Assembly: GCA_021292105.1 (NCBI GenBank)
Contig: CM037871.1
Coordinates: 55,692,866 to 55,756,865, forward strand
Length of the DNA: 64,000 nt
From: Anadara kagoshimensis
Lineage: Eukaryota; Mollusca; Bivalvia; Arcoida; Arcidae
Direction: 5' to 3'
The notes beneath the pieces are model-generated. The model was not told the DNA's origin. It did not search any database and worked only from the letters and a program-made list of their open reading frames with translations. Below, piece after piece: positions 56,150-64,000 of the stretch (position 1 is the first letter of the stretch; each line of letters opens with the position of its first letter). Both the position numbers and the translations under genes were made by a program.

Positions 56150-56315
56150 AACAAACATACCAACCCATGTCCTAATCACAATCCAGAAGCAAAGTAAAAA
56201 CTTTGGAACTGACAATTCAGGTTAGACACGTGAACTTCCACCAGGGAAGTGAGGCCGAGTGCTCCGGAAGGGTAAGCATCTCCTGTTTAGCTAGCTACAC
56301 CCACCACATGAACAT
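56150..56315 (-). mobile_element. Penelope-like 3' fragment
   Basis: Tail CCATGTCCTAATCACAATCC, then GACACGTGAACTTCCACCAG and GTGCTCCGGAAGGGTAAGC, very close to the consensus of the other copies. It stops at the end of the 3' UTR. Confidence 0.72.
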
Positions 56316-56509
56316 ATTTATTTTGTTTTTAATCACTTTCGACAACAAATCACAAATCACTTCAATAAAGGAGTTAAAATCTCATTCCCATTGCTTCTCT
56401 TGACCACTGTCACATATCGAATCCTAACTTTATATCAACATTTAAAAAGAAACATATAGTATTCAATAATTCACTAATTTGCACTTTAAGATAAATACTA
56501 ATTTGCAAC

Positions 56510-56800
56510 TGTAAAACATGTATTTGGTAACAGCCAACGCAACCACGAGCACGAGACATTACAAGTTAATAATAGAAACAACTAAAAAGACAAGATAAGG
56601 AAAGACAAGCACATAAAAGGACAACTGGAGATGAAGTCCCCGGCTTTGGACTGGCACTTGAGTGAATTTTACATGTGCAGTGATGTGGTTATAGTACTAC
56701 TATTTGAGGGCACTAACCCTCCCCTAATTTTACAACCAGTGATCCATCAATATACACATTTAAAAATTAAAAATTAAATCTAGTTTTAACAAACAATCAA
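56510..56800. repeat. Dispersed repeat beginning ATTTGGTAACAGCCAACGCA
   Basis: Starts ATGTATTTGGTAACAGCCAA and includes CCCCGGCTTTGGACTGGCAC and GCAGTGATGTGGTTATAGTA, then ACTAACCCTCCCC. Related starts: 5773 (CTTGGCAGCAGCCAACGGAA), 6499 and 58838. The inner GTGATGTGGTGATAGTACC near 8531 is similar too. I have the impression of similar repeats in bivalves but cannot verify it. Confidence 0.5.
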
Positions 56801-58157
56801 ATAAACTAACAAGCTGTGTTTGTAAACCTAGTATAAAATATATATCGAATCCCCTTTCAAAGGCCTCCTGAGATTTTAATCAACAGTTATATATTCTATT
56901 GTTGACCTTGTGTCCTTACGTTAAATTACCAAATATCTAGTTATTTCTGTAAAACTTTAAAGGCATAACTAAAACGTTAAAATCACGGTATATTTTACTT
57001 TTTAGTGGTAATTATTCTCGAAAGATACTTAAAAGTAATTGGAACTCTCTAAGATGACAAGGCACAAAATTAAATAACTTTACATTTTAGCTTTTACAAT
57101 TTAATTTCAATAATATGACCCCACCTTATAAAATATATGGCTACCTTGATAAAATCCAGTTTTTAAGATCGTACGAATTTTAGCACTTTAATGTCAAAAA
57201 TGGTCCTCTCTACTAATATTATTTCACGGCTTTATAAGGGGTTTTCTTAAGCAAAATATTAAATATAACGTTACATGGTTAATGCTAGTTGGTTAATGCT
57301 AGTTTTAAGTATACTCTGTGGACAGTAGAGCCAGGTGTCCTTGTCTCTGTGGACAGTAGAGCCGGGTGTCCTTGTCTCTGTGGACAGTAGAGCCGGGTGT
57401 CCTTGTCTCTGTAATCCTTTTACAAGTGGTGCTTCAGAGTTTAGTCATTTTTGAAACAGCATCTTAATTATGAGCCACTCACAGATTTGAAGTGGTGTGG
57501 GGTACATATCGCATCAAATGTCAAGTTTTGGGGTTCGAATTTGACCATAAAAGTCATTGATAGTGCTATTTATATATTCGCATAAGTCTGTTTTTCTAGA
57601 TCTTACAGCAAGTATCGGTTTATTTTTTCTGGCGTTTTAATAGCCAGGTCCGACGTTTCAAAGCTTTGCTAGTTTACCGAAAATTAAAAAGGAGTTAAAA
57701 TATCATACAAAAAAATTTAAAAAAAAATTATATACTGATATTAGTAATTCTATGCAATATGATTCACAAAAGTAAAAAGTGGCGACCGGAGATATAAATT
57801 GGTTATGCTATCCGTGCTTTGAACAACCATATCCAAGAAATAGTTTCAAAATTCTGAAAGAAAAGTAGAATTTTTACTTGATTAACATATATAATCATAA
57901 TTTTATGTTTTATTTGAGAAAATTGTAATTATACATTGGAGTTAAGTATGAAACTAGATATAAATTAATAAAATAGTCGTCATTTTTTACTTGAGCGAAA
58001 CCAAATTCGAATTGGGAAAATGAGCTTTGATTATAGAATTCGTTTTATAGAATAAAACTTATACCTATGTAAATATTTCATAAAGATTGGAAAAATAGGA
58101 CCAGGAACAAAACGAGAAAACACAGAATATCGAGGAAGCTCACAGAATATATAGATA
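56800..58157. other. No gene seen
   Basis: AT-rich; contains the 31-bp tandem repeat at 57314. Confidence 0.45.
57314..57411. repeat. 31-bp tandem repeat, three units
   Basis: CTCTGTGGACAGTAGAGCCG and then GGTGTCCTTGT at 57314, 57345 and 57376, one base apart from identical, plus the start of a fourth. Confidence 0.85.
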
Positions 58158-58314
58158 CAGTCAAACCTGCCTTAAAGCCCACCTCTATATAAAGACCACC
58201 TGACTTTGAAGGCAACCTTTACCCCAACTAGTCTTTGAACATATATAAAAGGATCACCTGTCCATAAAGGCCACTTTTCTGGTTCTCAGGTGGTTTTTAT
58301 AGAAAAGTTTGACT
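58158..58314. mobile_element. MITE family F copy
   Basis: CAGTCAAACCTGCCTTAAAG after TA; TAGAAAAGTTTGACT at the right; inner ATAAAGACCACCTG is inverted as CAGGTGGTTTTTAT. Confidence 0.68.
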
Positions 58315-59284
58315 TACATAAACAGTGTAGATAATAAGTGACATTCATTACAAAAACCATTCAATTACACTCATGTACACTTGTTAAACTAAGTTCAAAG
58401 GTCAGGAACATTTTTTTTCAGTCGGGATTGAAAACCATTTTTTCCGGCCGTCTTTTTAAAACATGTTTTATATAGTTACAGCAATTGTTTCATGTGTAAA
58501 TTTTTTGTTTAAAATTTATCTTTCTTTTCTGTCACATACGCACTTCTTAAGATTGTTTTTAAATAGCATGCATAAAATACCACTTCCGGGTCAGAAATAA
58601 AAACATTTATATACAGTAGACTAGGTCTATTGAGACCAGTAGACATGATATACTCATGTAGACTCTGGCGATCAGTGCAGACACGTTAAAGTCTTCAGTA
58701 TTGTGGTTTTTCTCTTACGTACAGGAGTGACAGTTAGGGTGAGACATAAATAATGATGTCAGATCTAGGTAAACTCTCTAACATACTACATTAACTCATA
58801 AAAATATGTAAAATAAAAGGAAACAGAAAATATGTACTTGTCAACAGTCAGTACAACCAACATATAAAATAAAAACTACAGAAACAGAAAAACTAAAACG
58901 ATACAAGAGAAGACAAAGAGAAAGCATTGAATGATAAACATCCCGACTCCTGCATATCATGATAGATTATGTTGACTGTTGTTGCTAAAACCTTTTGTAG
59001 TAAGCTGCAACCAATATATCGCCAGAGCTCAAACTAGTATTGGCCTGGGGAAGTAAGAATACCATTAACGAATGATAACGAATGATACCCACTGATGAAA
59101 TTGTTTATGGAAAGCAGACCGTATGATTCTTCATTGTTTATCAAAATTAAACAGACCTTTACAAAGTTTTGTGTTTTGTTTCATAAACATTTTCTTAATT
59201 TATATTTTTGCAGTGAGTTAGGAAAACCTTATACAATTTATGTTAATACAACTAACTGCCCACGATTTTAACACGGGTAAGGTC

Positions 59285-59440
59285 CAAATGTGGAAAGGAA
59301 ATCCGAGAACCAAGTATAAGGTTCAAGTGTGAAATTGAAAACTGAGAATCACGGGCTAGGTCTAAGTGTGAAAGTGAAATCAGAGGATCACGGGCTGAGT
59401 GTGAAAGGGAAAACTGAGAACTTACAAAAAATCACCTGCC
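59285..59440. repeat. Imperfect short tandem repeat, 40-45 bp units
   Basis: AAGTGTGAAATTGAAAACTG AGAATCACGGGCT recurs as AAGTGTGAAAGTGAAATCAG AGGATCACGGGCT and AGTGTGAAAGGGAAAACTGA. A 60-codon frame here is a product of the repeat. Confidence 0.65.
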
Positions 59441-60247
59441 TGTTAAAGCAAGTGACCCACTGCCTTCTCACATTCGAAGGTTTTAATAGTCATATTAAGC
59501 CTTTGCATTAGATGTTTGTGTAGGTAGATGGATAACATGGTATTGTCAAGATTGTTTTACTCAGTTCGAGGCGATAAGCTTAGGTATGGTGACGAAACAG
59601 GAATGCCCAGAGAATACTAAAGACCTTCGAAAGTTGTTGTAGCAACTGGCTGTATTTATCTCTCTTGAGGACTGATCCGAACGACCATTTCTAATCACAA
59701 AGGGATGTCTAGATTTCAACAATTGCCATTTTAATTACTAGTATAAACTATGTCTGATCGTTTTTACAGTCCAAAACTTCCGAAATCTATGCATTGCTTG
59801 GCTTGGTGCTTCTAGTTTTTGCATTAACATGCATTAACATTAACATACATTAACATTTGCATGTTCATCGTAACAAAATAAATTTTACAAGACTGTCTTG
59901 CAAATACTTAACTTGATAGATAAAGTTTTATGTATAGTTTTTGTATCTTTTTATATTTTATTCTGTCATGGAAAATATGGTTTCCTATTTTTAAAAATCA
60001 GTTTATTTCAATAAAGTAATCTTGACCTAATTTCCAGGGTTCAGTGTATGTACAATTTCTTAATGAGTAAAACACAACGGATATGGATTTTAAAAGAATA
60101 CAAGTGACATTTTGTATCCAATAATCAAAATGAAGCAAAGACCTTTATGAGATTTTGATACGATAAGGTTGTTTTTACTTAGTTTTTACTCCTATAAATA
60201 ATGTCATATTCACATCAACAAGTTGTGATAATAAATTGTAACATTCA

Positions 60248-60436
60248 CAGTACAGACCTCTCGAAAGTTTAACACCGCTTGGCTGTCAAGTGGCCGGGAT
60301 ATGGTTGATGACTTGTAATTAAAAAATTAAAGAGATAAAGATAGCAGTTGTCGATATATAGGTAACGAAGGACGGAGATAATCTGCTGATTCGGTACTAA
60401 TTCGTTTGTCTAGTTTATAAACTTTGGACAGGTCTG
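60248..60436. mobile_element. MITE family B copy
   Basis: CAGTACAGACCTCTCGAAAG at the left and AAACTTTGGACAGGTCTG at the right, inverted, 189 bp, with a diverged interior. Confidence 0.65.
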
Positions 60437-60742
60437 TCTATAATTCTGTGTCCTGTTATCATCTCATTAAACTTTCCCGGAATCACAGCTTTTGTTCGTC
60501 ATAAACAGGTGTTATCTACGTCAAAATCACAAATTAATGGTGTAATGATCCCACATTTTTACACTTTTAATTATTCTAAATCGCAGGTGTATGTGAAAGT
60601 TCGCATACTGAGGACTCGTTTTTCCTAGTTTGTTAGTTTCCAAGGTCATATTTAAAATCCTTTAAATTATTTGTTGAAATTACATCAATTTTTCTCATAT
60701 ATTGTTGTACGTGTACCGTGATACCACGAGGTCATGAACGAA

Positions 60743-60780
60743 GGTGTGTGTGTGTGTGTATGTGTGTGTGTGTGTGTGTT
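60743..60780. repeat. (TG)n microsatellite
   Basis: TG run with one TA interruption. Open frames on both strands here are artefacts. Confidence 0.93.
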
Positions 60781-61089
60781 ATTATTATTTTGCGTCTGTA
60801 CATACAGTATATTTGTATTGTTTAATCTTGTTTTAAAAAAAAAAGGTCCCCAGCTAGGGGTATTCTGCAAAAGTTTGAAACAAACATCAAAACATAGAGT
60901 CAGGCAACATTTCATGCAATTTATAAACATCGTTCATCAAAATTTTATGCTTCCTAATTTTATAAATCCCCCACCCCCAAAAAACCTAAGCTAATTGTAT
61001 GCCTTAAAGTTCAAAGTATTACCTTAGGTGGGTTTAGTAAAATACATTATGGTCTTTCTATTTTCTTATTTAAACATCTCAAAAAATAT

Positions 61090-61170
61090 TTTGATTTCCA
61101 CAATTTTGGTCTACTGTTGAAGAATTTGATTCCTAAACGGCCGTCTAATGCCGCAAAATTAAAAAAGGTT
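61090..61170. repeat. Family A scrap, reverse
   Basis: AATTTTGGTCTACTG, GATTCCTAAACGGCCGTCTA ATGCCGCAAAATTAAAA. Confidence 0.5.
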
Positions 61171-61989
61171 TAGTAATATTTAGAACTGTAGACTGCAGGC
61201 GTTTAAAACACAGTGTTGCATGTAGGTATATATTTCTCAATAATATCCGCCGAACAATTTCAAGGTCTGATAATTTTAACGAAATTTAACGTCCTATATT
61301 ATAACCTTGCACACTATATTTAATACCTAAATGAAATTGCCAAGAGTATATGGTCCTTTGATAAGATCAGATGTTTTAAAAAACTCAATCAATAGCGGGC
61401 AAACTATAACTACAGTATTATGCATCATACATGTGTGTGCAAGCTTAATAACTAGTATATGTGTATTTTTACCACATGTTGTTGTTGTTAAAGTCTGGTT
61501 TGAGCTTGCACTGTGATTTTTGGTCAGTGGTTATTACACTTTCGTTGATGTAAACCTACTAAAGCACAGAATCTCACCCCAGATGGTACGCCACTTCATC
61601 GCAAAAATAAACACCAAACATATCTACAGGTACAAATACATATGGTAATGTTGGGAATAAAATGTTCTTGCTACTGCCAAACCACATGTCAAACTTACAG
61701 AAATACAGGAGCAATTGGCAATCACAGAAGATCGTGTTAATGTATCCAACACAAATACATAAAGAGCCAATTTAACCAAACTGACATTCATTTTCACTCA
61801 CTACGCTGGGTAGTCCTAAGTTACATATACAGGACGATTTGACCAATCTCCCATCTTAAGAACTGAGACCATTGTCTTAAACTTGTAGTCTTACAAGGCA
61901 GACAAAATCGTATGTCCGCAAGTATTTGATTTACACATTTTTAGTTTTCCCCTACGCGACTAGGTAAGTGTAATAATCAAAGAAAAATA

Positions 61990-62060
61990 CTAAAACATGT
62001 CCATATCACAATCCCATAGCAAATTAAAATTTTGAGAAGACAATTAAACACGCTTTTAAT
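61990..62060 (-). mobile_element. Penelope-like tail scrap
   Basis: ACATGTCCATATCACAATCC, CATAGCAAATTAAAATTTTG, then GACAATTAAACACG: tail and start of the 3' UTR only. Confidence 0.5.
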
Positions 62061-63460
62061 ATGTGATTTATCGAGTAAACTATAAAATATTCATATACTT
62101 CACTTCTTAAAAATTACAATGTATTTCGTGTTTTGTTACAAAACCATTGCCATATAGTAAAAATTCAAGAACCCGAATGTCACCTTGTGTCCAAACATGT
62201 GTGATGTCACTTTGTCCTACTTGAATTGTTCATCAATTTGTCCTATTAGAACTTGTTCACCTTTATTATCTGAGGTAGAATCCGTCAAGGATGAAAGAAT
62301 ATTTAATGTTCAAATAAAAGAAAGGAAGGACATAATTACACATAGAAACCTGATACACTAATCCAGAACCGCGGGGAAACATTTCTAAATCCATTACATA
62401 CATGTGTCAAATAAAAGAATATTATGCAATCGAAAACTTTCTCATAAATTGAATATTTAAGTTTTAAAGAATTGCTGGGAGAATTTTAATGGCTTTGATG
62501 GAAATTCCTTTGACGTTTATTCAATGAACAAGCACCTGCAAAGGGAAAGCAAAGCAACATATATATAGGACCGGAAGTGGTAAAACCTCCGCTCCAACAA
62601 ACGGCTATTGTATTGAAATTGATTACGTTGATGTTTATTTCTTTTAGGTCTGGTGACTATAGGAAATGATATCCTATCTTGTAAAATGAAAACACAGTGT
62701 ATGTATTACCGCTAAATTTAAATAAAATAATCCTCCATTCATTAAAAACTGTTTAAATTCACTTATGTTAGAGATAAAGATCTATGATGTAATATATTTG
62801 ATATTTATGATGTAATCAGAGATCTGGGTTTACTAGTAAAAGAAACATCATTATAAATGTCAATTAAAATGAAAACTTCTGTGATAAACGTATAAAATCA
62901 ACGGTACGCCAAAGCAATAAATTCTACAGAAGAAAAGAAGAACCAAGAACTATCGCCAAAACAAATTATAGCACACAAAAAATCAATATAAATAATTTTA
63001 AAAAATAAAAAAAATTGGTCAAAGTGTGGCGCATAAAAACAATTTGTTGAATTCTTTATGACTAGCTGTTTACAAAGAACCTAGTGAAAAATTTAAAAAT
63101 ATGACACGGTCCAATATATATTTTCTTATGTATCTTATTTTCCTCTTCAAAGACAAACGACATGTGCATAATTGTTGTTATACTGAGTTATTTTATTCGT
63201 GTTTTCACTTAAACTTTGTATGAATAAAACAACGGTTGTATCCGTGCGTTGGTTAGTGTCCTATAAATGTGCAAAACCACACCACCAAATCTTATTTTGT
63301 AATTAAGTATTCGGTGCCCGTTCGAAGTCGGGATATTAAAACCAAATACTCTCAGTGGTATGTCTCTGTCAAATATTCCATTTTGTTATGTTATTGGCTA
63401 GAGAGATAAGAATAAACATTGAAACCAGACCGAAGTTCATTATAAAACAATCAAGTCAGA

Positions 63461-63935
63461 TACCGAATATTTCTAAACTGCAATCTAAGATAGATGAATA
63501 ATAGTGAATATTAAGAAAGGAATTTAAAATCACAGACAAATACACATTAATTCAGGCACCCAGTCTCACTTCCCTGGTGGAAATCAAAAACCGAATATTT
63601 CTTAAATGTAATTTACGATTAGATGAATAATAGTGAATATAAGAAAAGGAATTTAAAATCACAAGCAAATACACATAAATTCAGGCACCCAGTCTCACTT
63701 CCCTGGGTGAAGTCAAACACTGAATATTTCTTAACTGCAAACCAAGCTGAATAATAGTCAATATCAGGAAAGAAATTTATGATCACATGCAAATACACAT
63801 TAATTCAGGTACCCAGCCTCACATAACTGGTGTGATCGATCAAGATCTATTGTTTAACTAATTCGCCAGTTTTCAATGTTTTTACTTTGTTTTTTGACTG
63901 AATTGGGATTGGGACACGGACAGGTATATTTAAGT
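63461..63935 (+). repeat. Three-unit tandem array (period 124-129) ending in a retroelement tail
   Basis: Units begin ACCGAATATTTCT at 63461, 63591 and 63718 and contain GGCACCCAGTCTCACTTCCC. That motif resembles the 3' UTR of the Penelope-like family (GCGTCACTTCCCTGGTGG). After the last unit comes CGCCAGTTTTCAATGTTTTT and GATTGGGACACGGACAGGTA, a diverged family tail. Confidence 0.65.
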
Positions 63936-64000
63936 TTGATGAATATATTGTAGTCATATACTTTTTGTTAATTATAATGTCACTTGTACTCATAAAATTT

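Larger units (their letters stand above)
58315..63460. other. No gene seen
   Basis: Repeats only (58838 dispersed repeat start, 59285 tandem, 60248 MITE, 60743 TG run, 61090 and 61990 scraps). I looked for upstream ankyrin exons on the minus strand and found none that I can support. Confidence 0.4.

Overview
The window is AT-rich animal nuclear DNA. The evidence is one gene with spliceosomal introns, a tRNA-derived SINE, LINE and Penelope-like retroelement debris, Tc1/mariner elements and many MITE-like hairpins, with no bacterial operon structure. Gene style and repeat content fit a mollusc, most likely a bivalve. That is an inference from general familiarity, because no species-specific gene is present.

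Only one host gene is supported: a multi-exon ankyrin-repeat protein on the minus strand. Ten coding exons run from 51684 down to a stop codon at 38631-38633. All splice junctions I read are GT/AG and every junction keeps the reading frame, giving 608 residues of the C-terminal part. The first recognised exon starts inside an ankyrin repeat, so the 5' end lies upstream (higher coordinates), probably outside the window. The introns hold tandem repeats and many same-strand copies of one dispersed repeat (called family A here).

The rest is mobile-element territory. 1-8300: two LINE 3' fragments (about 2540-3300 and 7790-8290), a palindromic hairpin element (3291-3464) and a 49-bp minisatellite (6550-7184) made from the tail of a Penelope-like element. 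9300-16100: many partial copies of that element in both orientations. 16860-18450: three hairpin MITEs and another MITE. 20715-23371: a Tc1 (DD34E) transposon with both terminal repeats, its transposase split by a TTAA-flanked 1289-bp non-autonomous element. 23500-25600: a SINE nested in a MITE, and an old duplication. 26605-27186: an internally deleted mariner element. 27676-30350: more MITEs, including one nested in another. 33060-36410: the best reverse transcriptase copy, degenerate, followed by inverted tail pieces. 36410-51690: the ankyrin gene and its 3' flank. 51690-64000: MITEs, a degenerate satellite (53860-54860) and several short tandem arrays, ending with another retroelement-tail array (63461-63935).

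No intact element is present: every transposase or reverse transcriptase found is interrupted, frameshifted or truncated. The window reads as a record of layered insertions. Coordinates of TIRs and splice sites were read base by base; boundaries of degenerate fragments are approximate.
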